This document shows positions 32,049 to 42,544 of a stretch of 64,000 nt of DNA, one piece after another. The stretch comes from Zantedeschia hybrid cultivar (lineage: Eukaryota; Streptophyta; Magnoliopsida; Alismatales; Araceae). The stretch covers positions 30,115,229 to 30,179,228 of the forward strand of contig JARZZO010000013.1 in the NCBI GenBank assembly GCA_030544215.1. Direction: 5' to 3'. The translations under genes and the position numbers were made by a program. The notes beneath the pieces are model-generated. The model was not told the origin of the DNA. It searched no databases and worked only from the letters and a program-made list of their open reading frames with translations. Numbering within the stretch: the stretch's first letter is position 1; every line of letters begins with the position of its first letter.

Positions 32049-32270
32049 CCTAAGTCCGTATAAACCGTACCGGGAGTGGCTTCGGCCATGTAAACCGTAT
32101 TGGGAGCGGCACTATCCTAAGTCCGTGTAACCCGTACCAAGAGTGGCTTTGTCCATACAAACCATACCGGGAGCGGCACTATCCTAAGTCCGTGTAAACC
32201 GTACTGGGAGTGGCTTCAGTCATGTGAAACCGCACCAAAAGCAGCGCTATTTTAAAGTCCATACAAATCA
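32049..32270. repeat. Short tandem array downstream of pol in B (about 3 copies)
   Basis: Units of about 64-66 bp begin CCTAAGTCCGT at 32050, 32113 and 32179, followed by a degraded partial copy. They are related to the 69-bp units of element A at the same place, with the same two-half structure, but copy number and unit length differ. Confidence 0.8.
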
Positions 32271-32511
32271 TATCAGAAGGAAAATTTTACCAAGTCCCAG
32301 AAGTTACGAAAGTAGTATCAAACACTCTCGACACATGGGAGCAAAGAATAAAGACAAGATTTGGACAAATTCCGAGACAATGTTTGAAAAGGGGGCATTC
32401 TTATATATTAAAAGCATTACAAAAAGTATCGACAGTGCAAAAAGAGAGCCGGGACATGCCCCAACTCGCCGATTACCAAAAAGGATAAAGATAGGTATAC
32501 AATTTATTCGG

Positions 32512-35046
32512 CTAACTCCCCCTTGTCTGACTAAGGAGAGAGTTGCCCGGGGTCACGGGGGTCGAAGGAGTCACACCGCGATCCGGAGTGGCTACGATGT
32601 CTTGAGCAGCAGCCGGGAGCCTCTCAGCTTTGAGGTTACGCCACCACTCCAATAGTTGGTTCCCCTCCGATTCCCCAGGATAGCCGAACCCTGTCAAGTC
32701 TGTCTCGGGGCAGGCCCTTTGCACGATGGCCATCCCGAGATCGAACATGGAGGTGGCCGCATTAGCCCCAGTATCCAGAAGGACCTCAACATAGTTTGAC
32801 CCGGCCTTGAAAGCCTCCATGGCCGAGCAAACGTCCTCTTCGGCTTTCTTGGCGGCCTCCTCAGCTTTGGCCTTGGCCGCCTCTAGGGCCTCGGCGCGGC
32901 GTGGCTTCTTCTTCACGCTCCTTCCGAAGGCGAGCGAAGGCTTCATCCTTTCGGGCCATCACTTCGTCCCTCTCGGCCAACTGGGCCCGGAGCGTGTCTA
33001 ATTCCCCGCGCATATCTGTCGTTGCCCTCTTGGCCCTATCCGTGGCCTTAACTGCCAAGCGTGCCGCCTCCTTTTGCCAGGATAGCTCGACCCCCAGCTT
33101 AGTGTTCATGCCCAGAAGAGCATCTATATTGCTCTGTAGGTCCCGCTTCACTGAAGCCACCTTCCCGACAGCCAGGTGATCCACCGCTTCGTCTACGTCC
33201 TTGAGTTTCTCTTGAACGTGGGTATAGCATCGAGCGAGGGTCGCGCAAATGATCGTGGTTTGAAAAAAAAAAAAAAAAAAAGGGTTAGAAGACTTTTTAG
33301 CCAAAGCAAAGAAGGAAGTTGAAAGATTACTGAGCTGAGATCTCCTCACCTGGACGGCGTGACGCACGCATTGCGCCGTGAGGCCCTTGGCAGATAGGGT
33401 CCTCTGTTCATCTGCGGCTAGGGGAAGAATGGTCCCCTGGGCTATCTGTATGCAGGTCACGGAGTCCTCCAAGGAGTTGTCTGCGAACACGCCCGTCTCT
33501 AGGCGCCATGGCTCATGCCCATACTCCCGGGACATGTGAGTCCCGGTCGGGCTGAAGGGCCAGGATAGCAAGGTTCCAACAGCCGAGCAGGACTCGGGCT
33601 GTGTCTGTGGTGGAGGAGAAGGAGCCAAGAGCGGCGTGTCGTGAGACGCCACTATCTCTTTGGCTTGACGGGCCGCTTCCTTGTCGGCTTTCCTCTTCTT
33701 CCTCTCGGAGTGGTCACGTCCCTGAGCCGTAGACTTGTCTTTCTCCCGCTCCCGCTCCATGAGCACAACAGTCGCACGGTCCTCCAAAGAGGCCGCTGTC
33801 TGATGATCCTAGGCAGAGGTTGAAGGTGCGGCCTGTTGGGCTGAGCCCGAGGGCGGCGTCCGTGTGGGCCGTGGTGCTGTGCCCGAGACTGGCATCCGTG
33901 CAACCGCCACCCGCTGCTGGATTCGGTCCATAAGTGAACCAAGACCGGTTGACTAATCTGAAAAAACCATGAAGAGAAAAGTTATTAAACTGATTGAATC
34001 AGAATTACAGTAGCGGGGTAGTCCGAGACCGGCTTACCCTCGGCATCGGCGGCCGTGTCCTCATCGCTGGACACTTCCTGCACGTCGGTCGAGTCATCGG
34101 GCACGTTAATTGTGCTCGGTGCTGAGGCAGCCCCAGGAGTCTCGGCCTCAGTAGGTTCCCTTAGGTTTTGGTCGGAAGGAAGATAGGGAGCCTCTCGGGC
34201 GGGCATTTTCGTAGGGTCCGACCATGCCCCCATGCGGATCAACCGTTTCTTATTACTCAAGAGTTCATTGACGTCTACAGGGGATTCGTCAATGATCTTA
34301 CGTGCCTCCACAAGTTGCTTGCGGGTTAGCTTAGGGGCCTTTAAAGCCCCTTCGGCAAAAGGTTTCCACTCGATGGGGAAGGGCCAGACACTATTATCCC
34401 ATTTGGGGAGGATAACGAAGAAGAAGCCCTCTTTCCAATGATGGATGGACGAGGGCTTCCCGGAAAATATTCCCCGGCCAGATCGGGTGGTAAAACAGTA
34501 CCAAGAGGATTTTCCTTGGAGTTTTACCTTGAAAAGATAGCGGAAGATATCTACAGAAGGGACGAGACCTAATTTCTTACTAAGGGAAAGATACCCATAC
34601 ACCGTTCGCCAGGAGTTTGGAAAAAACTGGGACGGGGCTAGATTATAGGTACTAAGAAGTTCTATAATGAAAGGACACAATGGAAGTCGAAAGCCGTCTT
34701 GGAAGCTATGTTCATAGATAGAAAAGCAACCCGGCCAAGGGGTATTAGCCCTCACGGCTGCCCGGGGTCTTATGAGTTGACACCGTTCCGGGATGTCATG
34801 GCGCTCCCACATTTCTTCCACCGCCTCGCGACAGAGAATGGAAGCCACGTCCAAGACCTGCTTGGCCGACTGGCGGCTCGGCCCGGCCAGCTCAGGCTGC
34901 GGGATCCCAGTGGGTTCAGAGGAAACATGGACCGAAGCGGCTTCGTCCGCCATTAAGGATGCGAAAGAATTCAAAGAAAGGCAAGGAAGGACTGGTTTCG
35001 AAGAAGAGTAGGATGAACTGCTCCAAGAGAGAGAACTATTGGACAT
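32512..35046 (-). pseudogene. Antisense gene of element B, decayed orthologue of the A antisense gene
   Basis: Exon 1 runs from ATG 35046 to 34038 and is fully open (1009 nt). It carries the PF04195-like block (GFRLPLCPF, LAPSQFFPNSWR, RGIFSGKPSS). The donor GTAAGC and the splice phase are the same as in A, and the TTTTTTCAG acceptor at 33960-33958 lies 80 nt away. Exon 2 (33957-33350) keeps the frame to a CAG/GTGAGG donor but has in-frame TAG codons near its start and near 33812. The intron 2 acceptor was not found; a 19-base T tract (- strand) lies in this intron. The coiled-coil exon is open to about 32865 and then continues, after a 1-base frameshift, to a stop at 32512. The last 80 residues (Cys, DLTGF, WW, LKAER) match A. 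The gene is conserved in architecture but not intact. Confidence 0.8.
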
Positions 35047-35235
35047 GAAACGCAGAAGGATGAGGCCAAGTCGGAGGCTTACCCTCAGACTATAAGGTTC
35101 CCTGGCACTCGACTAGACGCTCTCGGATCTCCTGGGCTGACAAGACGCTGTCAGGATCACTCAGGAAAAGCTCCACCGCTAAGACTTCAGGAAGGAAGAG
35201 GATCAAATGAGAGTCCTCTGTAGCTGGAGGGCGAG

Positions 35236-35244
35236 TATTTATAG
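35236..35244 (-). promoter_or_regulatory. TATA box of the antisense gene in B
   Basis: On the - strand CTATAAATA lies about 190 bp upstream of the ATG. It corresponds to 13030-13038 in element A. A G-box (35324-35329) lies 80 bp upstream of it inside a repeated unit. Confidence 0.65.
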
Positions 35245-35314
35245 GGCCCCCCAAGGGGGCTTGATGAACAATCAACGGCCGAGATCACGAGACCTTTCGG
35301 CTACCCCCCAGTTA

Positions 35315-35430
35315 GATGAGCGCCACGTGTCCCGACCTCTCATACGACGAGCCGTTTGGCGGTAAATTCGAACCAAAGCGATCAACGGCCGAGATTGCAG
35401 AACCTTTAGGATAACCTCTCGGATGAGCGC
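35315..35430. repeat. Irregular ~107-bp repeats upstream of the antisense gene, part 1
   Basis: Repeat units begin with GATGAGCGCCACGTG-like sequence at 35315 and 35422 (period 107 bp). Each contains ATCAACGGCCGAGATTGCAG, then ACCTTT and a G-box-like CGCCACGTGTC. The array is cut at 35430 by element D and continues at 51434. Confidence 0.75.
35426..35430. repeat. Target site duplication of D, left copy (AGCGC)
   Basis: AGCGC precedes the left LTR of D and is repeated at 51434-51438 after the right LTR. The B repeat array reads through when D and one copy are removed. Confidence 0.92.
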
Positions 35431-36770
35431 TGTAGGTGCTTAGAATGATAGTGTGATTAACATGAAAAATCTATGTTGTTTAGGTGCAAAATAAACCTAT
35501 TAAAAACAGCAACTACGTGAAGTGATCGCCAGAAACTTTTGACTAAAAAGTTTCAAAAGAAGTTTTGATCGCCTACCTGTTTGAACGCGGAAGATGTTGA
35601 GTCCTTGATTCCCCTCCTTCAGCCGGCTGAAGAAAGAGAGTCCTTTCTTTGTTCTTTGTTCTTGTTGTTGAATTTGGAGTTGAAGTTGAGGATTTGAGGA
35701 TCGTCGAGAGATTCTTGTGTTGAGTGCTTGATTTCCTTGATTCTCTTGTTGTTGAGTGCAGCAGAAAGTATAGAAAGAGAAATAAAGAAATGATGAGAAC
35801 TTAAGCAAAAACAGTATCTATTCTAATCATGGTATTGAACATACAACTAAACATAGAACTTACTTTTTGGGATGGCTTTTGAAACCCCTTTATCAAATAG
35901 GTTTTTGAAAAGAAAAGAAATGATGTTGTGTGTTGCATAGAGTGATGATGAAGAATGAGATTAATGAAGATGTAAAATGAAAATACAGAAATGAAACACT
36001 TATGCCGACTGGATGAAGCCTTGAATTAGATGAAGGATGGACGCCGACTTCTGGAAACAGCAGCGCTTCGGCGTTTGGACGTCGTTGCTCCGATCTTCAA
36101 CTCGCTATCGCTCAATTAACTCAAGATTACGCTTAACTCAAGATCATGCTTAACTTTTTTACTCTTCAACATGTAAGGTATTTATAGGCCTTTTCTGCGT
36201 CCGCGATTAACATAGAAAAATCTAAGATTTATTCATCTTAACTGACAGATAAATACTTATTAATTTATCTTTATCTGTAATTATCTAAAACGCGTCCATC
36301 ATGATTGACGCCTTTCAGATTAATTTAGATAAGGATAAACATCCGGGAAAACTTATCTTTATCTTTATCAGATAAAACACGTCTACGTGTATAGACATCT
36401 TTTACACTAATTAAGATAAGGATAAACATCCGGAAGAGAAGTAGAAATTGCCTAGGAAACCTAAAACGCGTCAGAACTCACAGACGCCTTTTAGCTAATT
36501 AATCAATTGATTAAAATTCAAATTTAAACGTTAAAATAAGAATAAACTCTAAATGGCGTCTTTATGGGTCGACGTCTTTTAGAATTCTGCATATTTTAAC
36601 TGAAATTTGAGCTAAAATCAATTCAATTGATTAACTTAAACATGTCTGTTAAACCCGACACTTAAAAATATCAATAAAAATTAATCAATGATTAAATATC
36701 AAACCATTATGAGGCATTATTATATGATATGAAATTTACTCAAAATGACGTCAAAATTAGCGTGTCTACA
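35431..36770 (-). repeat. 3' LTR of element D (left copy)
   Basis: 1340 bp, nearly identical to 50095-51433, with scattered single-base differences. A TATA box on the - strand is at 36187-36179. Four dyad sites lie at 36285-36582. Confidence 0.95.
36285..36582. repeat. Four dyad sites in the left LTR of D
   Basis: Sites 36285-36318, 36372-36405, 36461-36494 and 36549-36582, the same 12-10-12 design as in element C. Example: arms CTAAAACGCGTC and GACGCCTTTCAG around CATCATGATT. The four are spaced about 87-89 bp apart, more regularly than in C. Confidence 0.85.
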
Positions 36771-39072
36771 GCTCCCTCACCTTGGCATCGTCTTTGCAAG
36801 GGAGTGAAATGGAATGGAATGTACTGAAAAGGTGATGCCAAGGTGTGATGAGACACGCTCTTAACATCACATGATTGGAATTTTTCTTCAAAATTATCAA
36901 TGAAGATAGCTCAAGGAGATCAATGGAATTAATCATGTCTGGATGAGGTAGACAAGGAAATAAAATAAAGTCGATCAACCTCCTCTGAGTGGGAAGTACC
37001 CCAGGTCATAGACACTGCAAGTTTCATCATAGGGAGCGTTTGCCAGCCAATGTGGACGTACTGCAGCTATGATGGATCTTAAAAGAAAACAAGAATATTT
37101 GATAAAGAATCCAAGAAAGGATAGAATTCCAAGGATATCTTCAAGCGAACCTCAAAGATAATCAAGATACTCAATTGAGAATGGAATATTTCATATCATG
37201 TTTGAGATTGTTTGATTAATGGTCTGAAACTTAATCAACAATCAATTCTTATCACAATGATTTCAAAGTCCTACATGATGCATGCTGGGCTAAAAGAAAA
37301 ATATAAAGTCAAATAAAATATAAATTAATCAAGGATAATATTGTTAAATTGTCATTAATGAGTCAAGATACCAATTCTTGTAATCCAGTGCTAAGCCGAA
37401 GCTCGTTTATCTACGCACCGTTTCACAAAAGTGGAACCATCGTCCTCACTAATTAATAATCCAACGGCCTATCCGTGCGATTAAGAATTCTATGGAATTA
37501 TCACTGTTTTTGTTGTAGGGGAACTCAAATTCCAGTTTCATCAAAACCACAAGGTCCTTGATATACTCTAATAAATATTTAACATATAGTAATGCTAATG
37601 ATTTACATGGAAGAGTACAAGGATAGAAATAACCGTCTTTTTAGCCACGGTCAGGACTTCTTGAATCTCACAGTGGGATCTTCTTGATATTTTGAATTCT
37701 CTGATTTCCTGCAATCAAAATCATTAATAATTCCAAACAAGTATTTAATTTAAACATTCAAAACATGGAATTTCGGGTAAATCATAGAAAAACTAAAACG
37801 TGTCGTGTCGAGCAGACGCCATTCAATGTTAAAACACGGCAGTGCTCCTCGACGCCTTTTACTCACAGAAACAGGTTTCTTGTTGTTCTCTATTCGAATT
37901 CCAACTCTCTTCATGCCCTGTGTCCTGTATATGACTTGAATAAACAGGTTAAGTACCTGTTTAGGCTTAACCCCTTGCCTGACCGAGTGAACGGTCGATC
38001 AATCTTTTCCTTGAGTAAATGGTCAAGGGGCATAGCCTTTATCAACAGAGGTAATCAAACTATAAACAGACTTAAGCAAAATGCAACATGCAAGCAAACA
38101 GATGCTCACTGAAAATAAAAAGAATGAGTCATGCAAAATGCAACAAGCAGATGCTAAATGAAATATTTTTGTTGTTTTGAAATATTCATTTTTGTTTGGG
38201 TTTTGAAATATATATATTTTTTGATTTTGACATATATGTATTTTTTTTAGATTTTTGACCTATGTATTTTTTTAAATTTTTGACATATGTATTTTTTTTT
38301 TTGACTAAAAGATCAGCATGGTATTTAGATCGAAAGATCATATTCATTTATTAACTTAATTTCCAAATTGTTCTTTAACAACTTAACTTAAACCCATCGT
38401 GTTTGAATTTGTGTTTCCATTCGTGATCCCATTTGATGATTCGACCCTTAGTCAATCTAAGCCATTCCTTAAGTTTGGAGTACATCTCTTTATAAGGAAA
38501 AGAAGAATAAGTTTAGAAAGCCCATGAGAAGATTCCGGAGACTTAAAAAGATGTTCCTTTCCTACCCTAGTATCCGTTGGGGTTCGGTCATTTCATTCCG
38601 GGGTATTTATCGACCTTGCGTTCCCTTTCATTTCATGGCGTTGATGTAACGTTTGTAATGTAATGGCCTTTCGATTTGACATTTGGATTTTACCTTTTTG
38701 CTTTTATTTTTTTTTATTTTTTCCTCTTTTTCAGGACGGATCTCCCCCTTTTTTTTATGACGGCCTCCTACTAAGATGGTGGGTATTCTTGGTAGTCTAT
38801 TCTAAGCCTCGTTCCGACATCATGGGCCGAGTGTAAAACAGAATTTTGCTTTAAAGAGGAATGATTTGTACTTTACCCTTTCGGTCAAGCTTTTGATATT
38901 CTTTAGGACTTGGCATCTCTTGTTACTCACGAATCAAACGTGTCAGTGTGTGTAGTAATGTATTTGAAGTTAAGTTATCTAGACGAACAAAAAAATTTGA
39001 GTTTATAAACTTTCTGATTCCACTGATTTTTGTACCATACTGATCGACTCTTTAACCTAAGGGTAGTATTTC
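36771..39072 (-). other. 3' untranslated region of element D
   Basis: No gene. The polypurine tract (AAGGTGAGGGAGC on the - strand) touches the LTR at 36771-36783. Two dyad sites occur at 37793-37826 and 37829-37862. A low-complexity stretch at 38160-38310 repeats a TTTTGACATATGTATTTTT-like unit. The rest is AT-rich. Confidence 0.7.
37793..37862. repeat. Two dyad sites in the 3' UTR of D
   Basis: 37793-37826 (spacer GTGTCGAGCA) and 37829-37862 (spacer AGTGCTCCTC), both with 10-bp spacers. They lie outside the LTRs, two bases apart. Confidence 0.82.
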
Positions 39073-40128
39073 TTAAGATGTAAGCCATCTATTCCATAGA
39101 TGATTTAGCTCTTCTCCTTCTACATTAACAAGACGATAAGTATTACCAGGAAAAACGTGCGATACAACATAAGGTCCCTCCCAGTTTGGTTGGAGCTTAG
39201 AACGCGGACCACCAGGTTTTACAAAAATCTTTTTGACGACCATTTCACCGACTTTGAACTTACGTTCAATGACTTTCTTTTGATAAAAACGTGCTAGTCT
39301 GTTTTGATAAACTTTTGCATGATTAGCAGCTGACCATCTTTTCTCGTCTAAAAGTTCCAATTGAGCAAGGAGTGCTGAACGATATTCATCAATAGAGAAT
39401 TCCTTATTCAATTGTACTCTCAATGACGGTATGAGGATCTCATATGGAACTACCGCCTCCATTCCAAATGTTAAGGAATAAGGAGTTTGCCCAGTAGGCG
39501 TGCGGATTGAAGTTCGGTTGGCCCATAGAGCCTCAACCAATTTTTCTGGCCAGTCTGCGAATTTGTTAGATTTGCACGTCTTTTTGATGATTTTTATCAA
39601 AGTCTTATTTGTTGCCTCTGCTTGGCCATTGCCTTGAGGATAATAAGGAGATGAATGATGCAATGCAATTTTGTACCTGTTGCAGAGGTCCTTCAATTCT
39701 TGTGACACGAACTGCGGTCCGTTGTCGGTGACGATGGTGCTTGGAATTCCAAATCGGGTGATGATGTTCTTCATGATGAACTTGCAGACGGTTGATGCTT
39801 TGATCTCCACGTACGCTTCAGCTTCTGCCCACTTGGTGAAGTATTCTGTTGCCGTGAGAATGAAAGATTTTTGCTTGATGCCGGAGTCTGGATTACCAAG
39901 GGGTCCAATAATGTCGAAAGCCCACATGGAGAAAGGCCATGGGGAGGAAGCAGGATGGAGTGAAGATGCAGGTGAATGAATTTTGTCGGCGTGAAGTTGA
40001 CACTTAGCACACCTACGAACATATCCTACACAGTCTTCTTCTATGGTTGGCCAATAAAATCCTTCTCTAAAGATCTTCTTTGCTAGCATCTGTCCATTGA
40101 CATGGTCACCACAAACTCCACTATGAGC
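39073..40128 (-). CDS. Integrase of element D (3' part of pol)
   Basis: Open on the - strand from the solo-LTR junction to the stop at 39073. It starts within the HHCC finger (HxxxC side; CAKCQ near 40010). The catalytic core has D in FDIIGP, D in VTDNGPQF and E in GQAEATNK, with the usual spacing. A GPR-type C-terminal domain follows (KFKVGEMV, LQPNWEGPYVV), ending NRWLTS. The enzyme would insert retrotransposon cDNA into the genome. All catalytic residues are present. It is joined in frame to the second RNase H (41714-42535) when the solo LTR and one TSD copy are ignored. Confidence 0.92.
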   Translation of the reverse strand, partial: AHSGVCGDHVNGQMLAKKIFREGFYWPTIEEDCVGYVRRCAKCQLHADKIHSPASSLHPASSPWPFSMWAFDIIGPLGNPDSGIKQKSFILTATEYFTKWAEAEAYVEIKASTVCKFIMKNIITRFGIPSTIVTDNGPQFVSQELKDLCNRYKIALHHSSPYYPQGNGQAEATNKTLIKIIKKTCKSNKFADWPEKLVEALWANRTSIRTPTGQTPYSLTFGMEAVVPYEILIPSLRVQLNKEFSIDEYRSALLAQLELLDEKRWSAANHAKVYQNRLARFYQKKVIERKFKVGEMVVKKIFVKPGGPRSKLQPNWEGPYVVSHVFPGNTYRLVNVEGEELNHLWNRWLTS

Positions 40129-41708
40129 TGTTAGAATTGGGTGGCCTCATAGCCAATCATTGTACATTCTAGTTCAGATTATTAATAAAGGCATTTATTT
40201 CTTCATTTAATAGTTCTCGCAAACGACTATCGTAATGAAGGTCCATAGACAAATGTATGGGATATTGAATCATGATGAGATCGTGATAGTGAGATCAATA
40301 TCCTAAGGCAATTGTCTTAAATAGTTCTCGATCATAGGATATTTGAGATGGACATTAAATATCCGATAAGATCGACACAAGTTATGTCTGCTCATATGAT
40401 GAGGGTGAATGATCTCACATTCACTCGTGTGGTGACACTAAGACAAACAAGTGGGTGCTCATTAGAGAATGAGTTCACTGAACAGACCCAAATAAGAATT
40501 TCTGGATGGTAATTATACCTATTAGTCAACCAGGGAATTCATTTGTTGCAGTAGCACAGTTGGTCCTTTGACCTGAGTCACCAATGATACCTTGTTTGTG
40601 GACCATTGTATCTTGATTCTCTGACTCGTGGGCTTTAACCATTAAGTCCACCATAATCGGTCTTTCAGATACAGTAGAAAGCTTGCGAAGGTAATTGAGT
40701 GGACAACAAGGGATCACTCACTCTTGGTATAAGACTGGAGAGAGAATGTCCCATGGATGTGTACACAGAAATCCCTGGCCATGGTCAAATGAAAGAGATG
40801 TCTTTCTAGATATTAACTGTGTACTAGAATCCATCTGGATAATGCGATAGAGGGTTTGACTATAAAACCATACCCTTGCGTTATCGGGACATTGCATGAG
40901 TGAAGGATTATATCTGTGCGGTATCTGCAGACGGAAATGTTCAATTGAAGGGAACAGTATCCCTTATATCTTATGGGATCATGAGGTAGTGTTTGGTGCT
41001 GTTCATGATCAGAAGGCCAAGTGAATTAATCATCGGATGATAATTTACTTGTTTATTAAATTAATCATTTAACATGTGATGTTTAAATGTTAATTAATAA
41101 ATATTAAACTCAAGAAACAATTCTAAGTTTAATGGGCCTGCAACCGGACTGATATATGGGCCTAGAGGGTCACACACATAAGAGTTCTCGTCAGACGGTG
41201 AGAGATGTTAAATTTCATGCTTATCTGGGTTTTTGTGAAAAGCTGCAGGATAAACATGAAGATTTAATGGAGAATTATCCAAGGCCAAACTCTTGGATAA
41301 TCATGAGGATTAACTGTTGTGCTTATCCTTATTTCTATATAAGGAGGGCCAAGGGGGAGTGGTAAAAAAAAGTTAGTTGGACGAATTTTTACTCCCAAGA
41401 TTCTCTCTCCTCTCTCTCTCTCCTTCTCGGAGTGGATCTGTCTCTCTCCGCGCATGGTGGATCTGAGATCTGGTCGGAGCACTCAAGTCGAGGAGGAAAT
41501 CGCGTCTGCTGCGGGAACTCGTGTGGATACCTCTAGAGATCGTGCGCGTGCGCGATTACCGAGTCGGCATCATCCACGGGAGATTCGAAACCCCGCAAAG
41601 GTGAAGAACTATTCTTCCCACTTAGATTTTAATGTCCGTTTTACAACCCCAGCAACCGATACAATGGAATCATTTTTATTTCCGCTGCGTTCATGGCGAT
41701 TCCGAACA
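40129..41708 (+). mobile_element. Solo LTR inserted in pol of element D
   Basis: 1580 bp beginning TGTTAGAATT and ending TTCCGAACA, flanked by TGAGC at 40124-40128 and 41709-41713. It has a TATA box (CTATATAAGG, 41335-41344) followed by a pyrimidine-rich 5' leader, which indicates forward orientation. There is no internal coding region, PBS or polypurine tract. This is the product expected from LTR-LTR recombination. The family is not identified; the TGTTAGAA start would suit a Copia element. Confidence 0.87.
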
Positions 41709-41713
41709 TGAGC

Positions 41714-42535
41714 TCCTTTCATAACCTTCCAAAGTTCATCTTCGTCTAGACATCTCAGAAGAACTCCATCAAAACCTCTCTTGTACAGTGCTCCCCCAAC
41801 TAGGGTGTATCGTTGAGCAATTCTCCTGATAGCTCTCTTTTCCTCAGTTGTAGCTTCCTCAGGATACGATTGATCTTCACAATATTTTGCAATCTCATAA
41901 TACCATGGCTTCTGTTCATCATCCATCTCTTCCAACAGCTCCATTAACATAATTTCTCTCTTTTCAATGATATCTCCGTCTCTGACTTTCTTCAGCAACT
42001 TCTCCTTAGTTCTAAGAAATGAAGGGTCTTTCACGGCAGGTGAAAGACGCCTATGAACTATGATTGATTCGGATTGCTTGCTGATTGGAAAATTAAGAGA
42101 AGATGCCAATGAAGCTAGAGCGTCAGCTAAGATGTTCTGATTCCTAGGGACATGGACAAAGATCAATTTCGTGAAAAGCTTTGAATAAGCAGAAGTAAGT
42201 TCTTGATAAGGCTTGAGTTTGGGATCAAGAGTTCGATATTTGGTCAGCATTTGGCGAAGAATTAATTGGCTATCACCCACAATCCTGAGTTTGGTGGCAC
42301 CATGAAAATGAGCAGCCTCGAGGCCAGCAAGAAGTGCCTCGTATTTAGCTATATTGTTGGTGACTGGAAAATCAAGCTGAAAGGCTTGTGGAATGGTGAC
42401 ACCTTCAGGTGATAACAGAACGATACCGATCCCCTTTCCGTGAGAATTCAGAGCTCCGTCAAAATGCAGAGTCCACATATCATCTCTGATTTGATTTACG
42501 GACATCAGTTCCTCATCCGGAAACTCTGATCGCAC
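41714..42535 (-). CDS. Second (Tat-type) RNase H and integrase N-terminal linker of element D
   Basis: Open on the - strand from just after a TGA (42545-42547) to the solo-LTR junction. It contains LHFDGALNSHGKG (first acidic residue), the N-NIAKYEALLAGLEAA helix with catalytic Glu, and GDSQLILRQ with Asp, then the LADALASLAS end of the domain. A charged linker and the start of the integrase finger (LRCLDEDE..GAH) follow. The frame is the same as RT upstream and integrase downstream. The extra RNase H is the feature that defines the Tat group. Confidence 0.9.
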
Positions 42536-42544
42536 TGGATCAAA

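Noticed and set aside
33262..33282. Poly(A) run as the tail of a retrogene or LINE
   Set aside because: On the - strand it is a T tract inside intron 2 of the antisense gene; no target duplication or LINE sequence adjoins it.
38160..38310. AT-rich low-complexity stretch as a promoter or origin
   Set aside because: Simple degenerate repeat in the 3' UTR of D with no supporting signal.
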